From positions 86,472,069-86,536,068 of the forward strand of contig CM062820.1 of the NCBI GenBank assembly GCA_031772625.1: DNA of 64,000 nt, written 5' to 3'. The notes beneath the pieces are model-generated. The model was not told where the DNA came from and did not search any database. It saw only the letters and a program-made list of their open reading frames with translations. Below, piece after piece: positions 22,345 through 32,692 of this stretch. The position numbers were made by a program, and so were the translations under genes. How positions within the stretch are numbered: position 1 is the stretch's first letter; each line of letters starts with the position of its first letter. Source of the stretch: Pinus tabuliformis. Lineage: Eukaryota > Streptophyta > Pinopsida > Pinales > Pinaceae.

Positions 22345-22764
22345 AATTTATTAGTGATCATGATTATCTCCTTTAATTCCTAAGGTTTAGGGACAAATTC
22401 CTAAATTTTAATTGGAAAGAATATTACAATCTTTTTAAAATTGTATAAATTTTAAGAAATTTATTGAATAATGTATAATATTGCTTATAAGAAAATCCAA
22501 TTTTATAAAATTAAAAGTACTAATTTAATAATGTGGAATATATATGAGAAGGAAGTCTTAATTTCTTTCGTTGTATATTCTCAATTTTAATTATAATTAA
22601 ATGACCATCACAACCTTTTACTTTGACACACTAATTCACTCTTTACTTTGACACACTAATTCATTATTTTATATAGTGGTTAGAGTAAGGCATCACACTC
22701 CTAGAAGGAAAAAGAGAGAATGGAATGATTTATATCATTGTGATGCCTTACTTTAAATTCTGAT
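22345..22764. other. A/T-rich flank with a small tandem duplication
   Basis: No gene. Near 22618-22665 the word CTTTACTTTGACACACTAATTC is repeated head to tail (period about 25). The segment 22602-22769 is also the first part of a larger tandem duplication that the Tat/Ogre-type element has split; its second copy is at 32501-32692. Confidence 0.6.
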
Positions 22765-22769
22765 TTCCT

Positions 22770-23436
22770 TGCTATAGGATAAAATGCATGGTGTATAGAG
22801 AATGGAGATACCCTTAAGGGTCATCCCGGGACCCTTGGCAGACTGTTATCTCTCTCCTCCAGCTCCCTTGCCCCTCCAACTCCCCTTTCTCTCTCCCTTC
22901 TTACCAACTTCTCATTCTTAGATTTGAGACTATGCTCGACAATCAAGTAAGCTATCCTTTCAAATGATCTGACCTTTTTCATCATAGCCCTAGCTTTGCT
23001 TATGTAGCAATCAAGTTAGGGTTGCCAAGTTCCTACATGAGTCTCTTAAGTTAAAAATAATGATGTTGCCATGCTTTTGAGCTCTTTCCCATTTTCCTCC
23101 TTCATTAGGATTAGAAATCCCACAAATAGGTCAAACTCTAGATGTTTCCTTGCTTTTCTGAGTAGATTGAGGAGGGAATATAGAGATATTTATGAGTCAA
23201 TTCACTCCTTTGATCTCTAGATTCTCATTAGGATCCAATAACGCTGTTCTCGAACCAACAAGTAGAGTTAGTAGGGTCACTAACACTCCCTTAGGCTTAC
23301 AGAGAAGCTTTATAAAGCATGTTGTCAGTGTTTAGCCAGTGTTAGTGTGGAAACAAGACTTGTGATCTTGGTCTTTTCTTCAGCTATCATGTATTTCCCC
23401 TCTGAGCTGATGATGGGGTCATTTTGCTGTATAATA
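22770..23436 (-). repeat. 3' LTR of the gag-protease Tat/Ogre-type element (internally deleted)
   Basis: Starts TGCTATAGGATAAAATGC and ends GTATAATA (last bases TA rather than CA). It matches the 5' LTR at both ends but lacks roughly 380 bp between GGCAGACTGTTA and CTCCAGCTCC, relative to 31480-31870. Shared words include CGACAATCAAGTAAGC and CATTAGGATCCA. Confidence 0.85.
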
Positions 23437-24540
23437 GATGCCCCCTAAAGTGTGAGATCAGAGGTTGCGACGATGGCCAAAATAATTTACTTAACTTTAA
23501 TTTTCCCTCTTCGACAAAAGGAGAGAGAGAATCGGAGCTTCGGGCGGTACGAGAAACCTGATACAACACATATATATAAAAAAACTAAAATCATGTCATG
23601 AGTCGGGCATTCCCATGCTCAGTAGCTATGTCAGAGTGATTTTCTCATCAAAGAGATATGATGACGCTGGTCGCCGATAAGCACAATGCGGATTCGATGT
23701 CATAATAGGATCATTCTAATGAGCTGTCTCCAAAAAAATAAAATACGCAACTTGGGAGAGGAAACAAGGCTAAGTTATGCAAGCCTCTACCCAAGGTCTT
23801 GATTTTCGCTTCACTGAACAGCATAGGTCGATACATGTGAATATAGGTGTTGATGTTGAACATGCAAGAAATCATCTGATTACTAGTCAATAATGGAGAT
23901 CGTTAACAGACGCGAGGAAGGCCACCAATAATGGTGATGGTCTCCAAGCTGCACAGTACAATCTAGCAAGTGTGAAAAATGTTTTTTTCGTCGAGCACTC
24001 GTAGAATCGCTTAACCAGGAGCCAATAATGAGAACTCCTGATCAAACACAAGGTGACCTACCACTAATGTCTGCAATTACCAAGGCACTAAATGTGTTTC
24101 TGGGTTGTCTTCCTAGATAGAATGTTGAAGTTGATAGGAAGATACAAGTTGAAAGGTAGGCAATAATGTGTCCTACATCAATCGACACAAAATGAGACAA
24201 GAATGATTTTGTTTTTTTAGGAATCTTTGAGCATTGGGTCTAAACAATAGAGCGCATGATGAAAGGATATGCTTGATGGGTTGATGGATGAAATAAAAGG
24301 TTAACCCTTGAACAATAGAAGGCACGACAATGGTTTTCACCATGCAGCACTAGAATCATGAACACCAAAGAGTGTTAGGATACAAAGATGTAAGAACATC
24401 GGGGTATTTAGGCTAAAATCATAGGATGGTAGGATTCATATTGAGAGGCCATCACAAGGAGTTTTATCTGAGGAAGTTCCATGTTCAAGGGAATGAATAC
24501 TGCCAAACCACACTTTCTAATACTGAATACAGTTGTACTA
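23437..24540 (-). other. Polypurine tract and 3' untranslated region
   Basis: Next to the LTR the minus strand reads CTTTAGGGGGCATC, a typical Tat-type polypurine tract. The remaining kilobase has no coding frame and no RT, RNase H or integrase motif. Confidence 0.6.
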
Positions 24541-24544
24541 TCTA

Positions 24545-24930
24545 CGTTCCCCGTCTGATTAGTTTAATGAGTCCAGATGGGTAAACTCGTTGATCTTTTT
24601 ATTTTTTAAGAGTCTGAAAAGGACCACAAAAAGAGTGACTCCATGCCCTATCTGATTAGTTTAATGAGTCCACACAAGTAAACACATCGATATTTTCATG
24701 TTTTAAGAGTCTGAAAAGGATCGTAAAAATAGAGACTTTATCATTCATCTGTGTAATTTAATGAGTCCAGATGAGATAACTCATCGATATTTTCATATTT
24801 TAAGAGTCTGAAAAGGACCAAAAAAAGAGCGACTCTATCATTCGTCTATGTTAATGAGCCCAGATGAGATAAATCGGTGGTATTTTCATATTTAGAGAGT
24901 CTAAAAATGTCATAAAGAACGACTACAGGG
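24545..24930. repeat. Tandem array A, about 97-bp unit, four copies
   Basis: TTTAATGAG followed by CC or TCC and then GATATTTTCAT...AAGAGTCTGAAAAGGA recurs with starts near 24563, 24660, 24757 and 24850. Units diverge moderately. The half-unit words TTTAATGAG and AAGAGTCT/AACGAGC relate it to array B, so both may descend from one ancestral repeat. Confidence 0.8.
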
Positions 24931-25249
24931 TGGTCCCTTTGTCATAGTTTTTAACCGGGTGTGACAAAAGTTTAATAGTATACTCGGATCGGCTACTTTT
25001 CCGTGAGTTAATCTATTGAGTCCGGATAAAGAGAAACCTATGCTCAATAGATGTTGACCTCATTTTGTTACGAGTACGAGGAGACATACTAAGCTTGATT
25101 TTCGTCATGAATTTTTAATGAGTCACATGACGACAAACTCAATACCTTCATCAAATTTTAACAAGTCAAATGGAGAAAACTCTAGGTAATATTTTTTTGT
25201 TTATTAAGCAAGGAAAAAGAGGTAAAAGAACTGCTCATTCCTTCTTCGT

Positions 25250-26228
25250 AGATTTAACGAGCCCAAATAAGGGGAAAAACTCATGGAATTTTTCGATTTA
25301 AGAGTGAGAAATGGTCCCAAAAAAGCAAGTGCTCTGGTTGCTGCCGTAGATTTTTAACAAGCCCAGTGAAAAAAACTCGGGATTTTTTAGTTTAACGAGC
25401 GAGAAAAGTACCTAAAAGAATGCTTGGGTTATCTTTATAAATTTTTAACGAGCCTGAAGAACAAAACTCGGGATTTTTTCAGTTTTATGAGTAAGAAAAA
25501 GTGCCTGGAAAGAATGCTCTAATGATCTCTTTCAGTTTAATGAGCTAGAAAAGGAGCGAAAATGAGTTGCTCGAACCGTCGTCATATGTGTTTAACGAGC
25601 CCAAAAATGAAAAACTTGTGGATTTTTCAGTTTAAAAGAGAGAGAAAAGTTCCCATAAGAGAACATTCTCATATCTTCTTTGTAGTAGTTTAACGAGCCC
25701 AAAGAAGGAGACTCGAGGTTTTTCAGATTAACGAGCAAGAAAAATAATATAAAAAGAATGCTCGCTCTCCTTTGTGGTAGTTTAACGAGCCCGAAGAAGG
25801 AGACTCAAGGATTTTTTGGATTAACGAGCAAGAAAAATAACATAAATAGAATGCTCGATCTTCTTCGTGGTAGTTTAACGAGCTCGAAGAAGGAGACTCG
25901 AGGTTTTTCAGTTTAACGAGCAAGAAAAATACCATAAAAAGAATACTCACTCTTCTTCGTGGTAGTTTAACAAGCCCAAAGAAGGAGACTCAAGGGACTT
26001 TCAGATTAACGAGCAAGAAAAATACCGTAAAAAGAATGCTCGATCTTCTTAGTGGTAATTTAATGAGCCTGAAGAAGGAGACTCGAGGATTTTTTGGATT
26101 AACGAGCAAGAAAAATACCATAAAAATAATGCTCAATATTCTTCATGGTAGTTTAACGAGCCCGAAGAAGGAGACTCGAGGATATTTCGGATTACTGAGC
26201 AAGAAAAATACCATAAAAAGAACACTTG
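25250..26228. repeat. Tandem array B, about 92-93-bp unit, seven good and several degenerate copies
   Basis: TTTAACGAGCCCGAAGAAGG with GACTCGAGG, then ATTAACGAGCAAGAAAAAT and AAGAATGCTCG, recurs with starts near 25591, 25689, 25781, 25874, 25966, 26059 and 26152. More diverged units start near 25253, 25353 and 25443. Copies nearest the protease are the most alike. The array ends at the codons for K-H-E-T-K-K-Y-Q, the spacer before RT, so it replaces or displaced the enzymatic domains. Confidence 0.9.
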
Positions 26229-27357
26229 GTACTTCTTGGTCTCATGCTTGACAATAGAAGGGTCTATGCCATGCATTTCCTTAGAAGACCAAGGGAAAAC
26301 ATCGCGGAAGTCTTTGAAAGGGTAGGTGAAGCTCGCAATTTCCTCAAGATTGTGATTGGCTCCAATATGTATGTTTTCCAAGATGCCTGTCTTGATTGAA
26401 ATCGACAAGCAATGCCTTTGAAATATTGTCCATGTTTCCCTCGGAGTCTAAAGTTTGGATAGTTGTATATGGTGAGGAAATGATCTCATGTGTGTCAGGT
26501 AACAGGATTTGAAGAGGCATTATGTCCAAATTATATATCGAAACACAATGGTGTGAGTCCTCCTGATGTCGCTCTTCTAAACTCATGATATCTCTAATAG
26601 CTTCGTCCGTATGTAGGACTTGATTGAGGGGATTGAAAGAAGGAGCAGTTACGGGAGGGGCAGTGGTACCGCTGGCCATGACCAAAGTGACCGAAGACTC
26701 GGATGCAGATTGAATAGCCTCATAGGAAAATTTAGCTGGTGACAATGGCATTTGTTCTCCGTAAGTGTTAATGTTTGAAGGGGCTGGTAGGATCCAAGGA
26801 CCAGTCAGTTGGTCAGGAATGGATGAAACCATATTAACCTTCTGTGGAACCTTTGGCAGAAGAAGAGGGAAGCAACCCATCAGGGAAGAGCCCTTCAATA
26901 GACCGGTATTGATACTGACATAAGAGTCAGGTACACCACCCACTAAGGGTACAGAGCCGCTAGGTAACAGGGAGTAATCTGGGGTGAAAAAGGACAGCTG
27001 GTCCACTGTGACTATCTTTCCATCTAAGGGAAATAGGATGATACAGAAGACCAAAGACACAATGGCATTCATGGCATAAGTCCAAGTGTGGCCCAAAAGT
27101 AGATTATAGTCGAGTTTATGATCCATGACTTTGATATCCACTGTTACCGTTTTCCCACTCAGAGTGATGGGGTAGTCGGCAAGGTAACCTTTTGGGATGA
27201 AAGTGTGGCCATTGAAAGCCTTAAGGGAGTTCGATGAGGGGGATAGGGTTGGAGAACCCAAAGTGAGCCAACATGAAGCTGACATGACATAGGTAGAAGC
27301 ACCTTCGTCGATGAATGTTTGATGTGTATACCTTTACCTTTCGAAAAGATTTGCACC
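26229..27357 (-). pseudogene. Tat/Ogre-type aspartic protease and pre-RT spacer
   Basis: The minus strand holds F-I-D-E-G-A-S-T near 27300-27315, the retropepsin active-site region with Asp but D-E-G where D-S/T-G is usual. It continues V-M-S-A-S-C-W-L-T-L-G, the core strands ending Y-N-L-L-L-G-H-T-W, and a long linker. Near 26250-26330 comes F-R-D-V-F-P-W-S-S-K-E-M and I-D-P-S-I-V-K-H-E, the conserved segment just before RT in Tat elements. The frame then enters tandem array B and no RT follows. A frameshift lies near 27285 and another near 26400. A retropepsin cleaves the Gag polyprotein; whether D-E-G works here is unknown. Confidence 0.75.
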
Positions 27358-29889
27358 TAAAATGCAAGCTGGTGAGAAATGAAATCCTGTGGGTTGATAC
27401 CGCCAATGGTCGAAAGCAAGGCTTTCCTTTGTGCTGGACATGTTTGTAATACTTCGAGCGCTGACATAGCCGACGATGCTTGTTCCAAGTCTTCTACAAT
27501 GTTGTAGTTTTGGGCGGCACGTGCATATGTATTGTGCGTTGTGCATCGAAGTGCCCCTTTAAGAGGGCGAATCACAAGATCAGAAACCGGCCTTTCGATA
27601 TGAAGATCGTTAGGTGGCTGTGGGTTTTGACTTGAGGAGGGTTCCTCTGCATGAGCTACAGGAGCTCCATAAGAGTTGGCCCTAGTTTGTAGGTCTATCG
27701 TTTGAAAGGTGTAAACGATATATGATCCTTCACCACCTGAAGGATGATGCGAACCACCATTTCCGCCTTGCGGGGTTTAGGGTTGGTTTGCAATAAGGTG
27801 TTGCTGTTGCTAAGTAGAGAAAGGATTCTTCAGGACAACGAGGGTCCTACAAATATCTTTTTTAGCAATGAAATATGTGCATTCCTGAAGACGCAAGCAA
27901 CGACAGGTCATGTGGTCTTCAACACAGACTTTGCAAGGGAATTTGGTGGGTTTATCGTTTCCATCGTCAGGAGTTCCAACAAACTTTTGCTTTGGGTTTT
28001 GTTGCTTTTTTGACTGCTCCTCAGAAGGAGTGGTCTTTTTATTATTCTTCTTGTTCTTACCACCAGGTTTTTGCGTAGACTGTACATATTTTATCTCGGT
28101 GGTAGGAAGAGCAATCGATTTGGTAGAGGGGTCCACTGACATCTAGCCAATGTGATCGCTGAATTGTTTTACAACAGTCCCAGAGGTTGCACCAATAATC
28201 CCATCAGCGTGCGCTCCGGGGTGTTGAGTAGCGGAAGCATTGGAGTTGTGACAGGCATTGGAGATTACGTTGTAAAGAGTGCCAGAATGTGAATATATCA
28301 GATCTAAGTGTTGGGCATGATGTATGGATTGGTCTTCTATGACCGCACTACCTAAGGCGACATCCTTAGTGATTTGGGGGAGTAGGGATTTGCAGATTCA
28401 GTCCGCTAAGAGATAGTCTCGGAGGGGAGCTTTGAATAACGTCCGCCTACGTCTCCATTCATGTATATGATCAGAGATGTGGGTGGGGTTATCCTGACGT
28501 AATGAAGTGAGGAGTTCCATCCCAGTCTCACAGCGGATGGTTAGCTGGAAGTGCTTTAAGAATTCCATCACTATAGCATCAAAGTTATTTAATGACGCGT
28601 GTGGTAACTCGATGTACCACTTGGCTGTGTTGCCAATAAGGGTGCGGGGAAAAAGATGTAACCGGATACTATCATCCACCATGGAGTTAGAAACACACCA
28701 AAGATGATAGGTGGTGATATGGGTACCCGGATCCTTCCCTTGTTTCCCTTCGAACTTGGGGATGTTTGTTACTATTTTATGCAGGATTGGCAGCTAGAGT
28801 AAGTTATGATAGATGGGGTCATTTGTAATTTTTTACAAGTCGGGCATATCCAATGTTGCCAAAAAAAGCAGAGTGTGTGATGCCCCTGACTCGGACCAAG
28901 GCGATGACATATGACTTGAGGATCCTTCCGGTGCTCCCATCGTTTAAGTCCTAATATTATACATAGTTTGTGTGGTATAGTAGTTGCCTTGGGGTATGGC
29001 ATTGTAATGTGGATTTCCATGGGGATTGTGATGCTGGGGTATAGCATTGCCCCCAGGATAAGCAATGCCCCCTTGACTCATTTGAGGTTGTGAGTAGGGT
29101 GCCCCCATGGATTGGTTGGGACCTCCTTGAGGATTTCTGCCCACCACAGAACTAACCATATGTCCTTGACTGACATAAGGAGTGCTCATGTCAATCACTG
29201 ACTGACCATACATGCCTAAAAATGGAGGGGGAACTATTACGTTCTCAACCAGTATATTCATATTGGGAGTGCCCCTATATACTTGCATCTGCGGGTTAGA
29301 ACTATACAATGGATGCCAACCATATTGCTGGTTGAAGGGACCCGCACTAACTGTGCTATATTGGGCATTATAAGGAGTGCTATATGTAGCACTTCTCGAA
29401 GGTATAGAGTTTGACACTAAGGGGGTGGAACCTGGCATAGGCTGGATTCCACTCATGGAGGGTTTGTACCTCAGACAAATCAGATAGTAGGGTTCGCCAT
29501 CAATGGTGTGATAGTGACTGTCGACTGGGAAGTGGTGGGGGACCAAAAGTGTCCAAAAAGTTCCATGACCCATTAGTCGTCGACGGGATGGATGGAAATG
29601 TTCCAATTGAAGACACAGGGGGTACAGGTGCCACATGAACCAAGAGTGGGTCCAACGGATTCGTGATCGGAGGGTTATAGGGAGGAAGAAATCTTGCACT
29701 AAAGAAATCCTCCAGTAAGCTTGAATCGTTGGTTGTCCAAATAGATTCTCTGTAAGATCTTGGAGACTGATTTCCGGAAGATGGGGAATTCGGTTCACTG
29801 GAGCTCGGTGGATCTTCCACAATGAGTGGAGGAAGTCCTAACAATCATCTAGATTGATGATGAGGGCCAGATGTAGCCACGGTGACCAT
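27358..29889 (-). pseudogene. Tat/Ogre-type Gag (broken)
   Basis: Probable start ATG at 29887-29889 (M-V-T-V-A-T-S-G), with an in-frame TGA 14 codons later. A long Ser/Pro/Gln/Gly-rich N-terminal region (29830-28950) gives way to the capsid homology region: L-H-L-F-P-R-T-L and A-K-W-Y-I-E-L near 28620, then F-L-K-H-F and D-H-I-H-E-W-R. A nucleocapsid knuckle F-P-C-K-V-C-V-E-D-H-M-T-C-R-C near 27880 has C-X2-C-X4-H-X4-C spacing. At least three frameshifts and several stops break it. Gag packages element RNA. Its presence without RT means the element could only move using another element's enzymes. Confidence 0.75.
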
Positions 29890-31384
29890 TAATTTTTATC
29901 AATAAATTTTATCGTGATATTTGTTAAAGTCTCAATGATAACACTCAGGTGCCTAAAAAATAAAAAATAAAAATAAAAAATACACTAAGTGAAACAATCA
30001 ACAAATAGAGGGAAATGACCCTGTCTGATAAGCACCGATCATTGGAGATGAAACTCAGTATCACAATGAATAACAGAGAGGGTTGGCCAAATGTACAGTT
30101 ATGGTTACTCTAGAGCTTCACCCGAACCTCAGATTGAGGGGCCAAGTACTCTCATGAAGACGAGCACCCTCCCAAAAGCTAAAGATAGAGTAGGTCCGTC
30201 TGTGTTAGGTACCAGGGCAGCCCGCCCCAGTCACCTTGTGTAAGTACCTAAAAGTATGGCCACTAAGGATACCTCAGATCACAGACACTAACGAGGGGGA
30301 TATAGTCGCAGACAGTACGCTGTGTGGGTAGGATATCTAAGTCCCTTACTCAGCTTCAAAATCTCTAAAGGGATCCCTAATACACAGAATGCCCAAAGGA
30401 TTTGTAAGTGAAGGTGGGCTACCTTCACTTGCAGTCTGATGTTGTCTCGTATTTATCTCCACTTTGATTGTAGTGGTCCTAGTAGTATGAGTGCAGAAGG
30501 AATTTTCTCTCTTTTAATGACACTAGTTTTGGTTTCCGATCTTGGGCAGTTTACTCACAGTGCCTATTCCAAGATCCTAGCCTGAACTAATGTTTGTTTG
30601 CTCTATAAAGAATTATTGATTGATTTTAGGTAGATTTTATGTGTAATTTTTTAGTGTCCTCAGTAGAGGTGTTTACGTATGATATTTGGTGGGACTCTTA
30701 CTCAAAATCATGGAAAAGACAATGCTTGAAAATATTCGATTCAATGAAATAAGTTGTATTCTACAAGTGAGAGTCTTTCATACATTCATATCTATTCCAT
30801 GCATCCTAGTCATTATAACACATGCATAACCAACAAAAATCTTTCCAATTCTTTCTAACAACTATTTGAAACCAAAATAAAGCAGATTTTAACCAACTAA
30901 GCAGAAGAATGAATAAAAAAAATGTTGATTTTTCTTTTATAAAAACTTTTTAAGAAAGAAAAAAAACTATTTCCTAAAAAAAAATTCTTTTAGGACATTG
31001 ATCTTGCTAACAAAGTACAGCTACAGATCCTTTTTCAGTCCATGAGCAGGTTTTCTGTCCCTTTGAGTTTACAGACACTGTTGCATGTCAAAATTTGGGT
31101 GACTAACGCTCTTTAGCAGAGGCCGTAGAGAGTTATTGGTCTACTAACGCACTGTTTGTGCAGACACAGAGCTTCATAAATCTTTGTTTTCTCTGCTAAC
31201 CTACGTTAGTGTGGGAAAATAGTTCAAAACAAGGCTTTGGGGATCAGATCCAAGGCTAAACATATGAGGGAAGAATGTAGCAAGGTCTTGATGGGCCAGA
31301 AAAGGAATGTAGAAGTATAGGGAGGTCTTAGAAGGAGGAGGAAACTAGGAACTATCCGGGTGAACCGAGAACTAATGTATTAGT
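29890..31384 (-). other. Leader of the gag-protease Tat/Ogre-type element
   Basis: About 1.5 kb between PBS and gag with no supported coding frame. It has A/T-rich stretches (30890-30990) and resembles in layout the leader at 574-2647. Confidence 0.5.
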
Positions 31385-31401
31385 CCCCAGCAGAGTCGCC
31401 A
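31385..31401 (-). promoter_or_regulatory. Tat/Ogre-type primer-binding site
   Basis: The minus strand reads TGGCGACTCTGCTGGGG, one base from the LTR start at 31403. This is the TGGCGACTC...GGGG type I associate with the Tat/Ogre lineage (tRNA-Arg reported as primer). Confidence 0.8.
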
Positions 31402-31402
31402 A

Positions 31403-32437
31403 TGTGGCTATAAGATAAAATGCACGGTGTATGGAGAATGGAGATACCCTCAAGGGTCTTCCCAGGACCCTTGGTAGATTGTAAGATTATCTGCAGCTGT
31501 CACAAAGTTACATGCATGTCCATAAACAATAACTAACTATCAAAGCAAGACAGATTCATTACCTCAAGCCTTCGTGTAGATTTGTTGGAGAGCACAATGC
31601 AGCTAGGTGGAAGTCCCCTGAGCTAGCTCTAGATCAAGTCCTGCACATAGAAGAGACAAGCATAATCACAACATACAACCTTGATAACTAATACATGAAT
31701 ATATAAAAGACATCTAGTTACACATAACTAAGCTACTCATGCTAAAAGGTATTGGGAAAACAACTAAATGAATGATAGTACCAACACCATGAAGTAGAGA
31801 GTACAACGGCAGTTCTATATTAATGTCGGAAGAGTGATTACAACCATCTGTTGCATCAGCCTTCCCTTACCTCTCCAGCTCCTCTCTCTCTCTCTCCCTT
31901 CTTACCAACTTCTCATGCTTAGCTTTCAAACTATGCTCGACAATCAAGTAAGCTATCCTTTCAAATGATCTGACCTTTATCATCATAGCACTAGCTTTGC
32001 TTATGTAACAATCAAGTTAGGGTTGCCAAGTTCCTCCATGAGTCTCTTAAGGTAAAAGCAATAATGTTGCCATGATTTTGAGCTCTTTCCCATTTGCCTC
32101 CTTCATTAGGGTTAGAAATCCCACAAATAGGTCGAACTTTAGTTGTTTCCTTGCTTTTCTGAGTAGATTTAGGAGGGAATATAGAGATATTTACGAGTTA
32201 ATTCGCTCCTTTGACCTCTAGATTCTCATTAGGATCCACTAACGCTATCTCCAAACCAAAAAGTAGAGTTAGTAGGGTCACTAACGCTCACTTAGGCTTA
32301 CAGAGAAGCTTTATAAAGCATGTTTTCAGTGTTTAGCCAACGTTAGTGTGGAAACAAGGCTTGTGATCTTGGTCTTTTCTTCAGCTATCATGTCTTTCCC
32401 CTCTGAGCTGATGAGGGCGTCATTTTTTTGTATAACA
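31403..32437 (-). repeat. 5' LTR of the gag-protease Tat/Ogre-type element
   Basis: Starts TGTGGCTATAAG and ends TGTATAACA, 1,035 bp. It is the fuller of the two LTRs, holding about 380 bp absent from the other. A CTCTCTCTCTCTC run lies near 31885. Confidence 0.85.
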
Positions 32438-32500
32438 TTCTTCTTTCAAAATCATGTCTGAATGTTTCATTTCTCGACTACTTTTGTATATGTAATTTAG

Positions 32501-32692
32501 ATGACCATCACAACCCTTTACTTTGACACACTAATTCACTATTTTATATAGTGGTTAGAGTAAGGCATCACACTTCTAGAAGGAAAAAGAGAGAATGGAA
32601 TGATTTATATCATTTTGATGCCACACTTTAAATTCTGATTTCCTCTTTCAAAATCATGTCTGAATGTTTCATTTCTCAGCTCCTTTTGTAGA
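32501..32692. repeat. Second copy of a tandem duplication split by the Tat/Ogre-type element
   Basis: ATGACCATCACAACC, AGTGGTTAGAGTAAGGCATC, GAATGGAATGATTTATATCA and AAATTCTGATTTCCT recur from 22602-22769, and CTTTCAAAATCATGTCTGAA occurs at 32443 and again at 32645. Removing the element joins 22769 to 32443 and yields two head-to-tail units of about 190-230 bp. The duplication therefore pre-dates the insertion. Confidence 0.8.

Larger units (their letters stand above)
22770..32437 (-). mobile_element. Tat/Ogre-type element with gag and protease only plus tandem-repeat arrays
   Basis: LTRs at 22770-23436 (3') and 31403-32437 (5'), PBS at 31385-31401, polypurine tract at 23437-23449, and flanks TTCCT (22765-22769) and TTCTT (32438-32442) as a TSD with one mismatch. 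Internal order on the minus strand: leader, gag, protease, the first residues leading to RT, then tandem repeats (26228-24545) and a 3' untranslated stretch. RT, RNase H and integrase are absent. The gag-protease side ends precisely where the repeats start. Confidence 0.85.

Noticed and set aside
19891-22353. 9-bp target duplication of a Mutator-like element
   Set aside because: The flanks GTATTATAG and AATTTATTA differ at several positions, so a TSD cannot be claimed.
25250-26228. CRISPR-like array of regularly spaced repeats
   Set aside because: Units are contiguous 92-93-bp tandem repeats without unique spacers, within a plant retrotransposon and with no cas-like genes.
25723-26251. Frames of 71-75 codons with internal repeats on both strands
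   Set aside because: They are by-products of tandem array B: the peptides repeat because the DNA does.
27744-28146. Plus-strand frames of 67-89 codons
   Set aside because: They lie antisense to the Gag zinc-knuckle region, which has clear family motifs on the minus strand.
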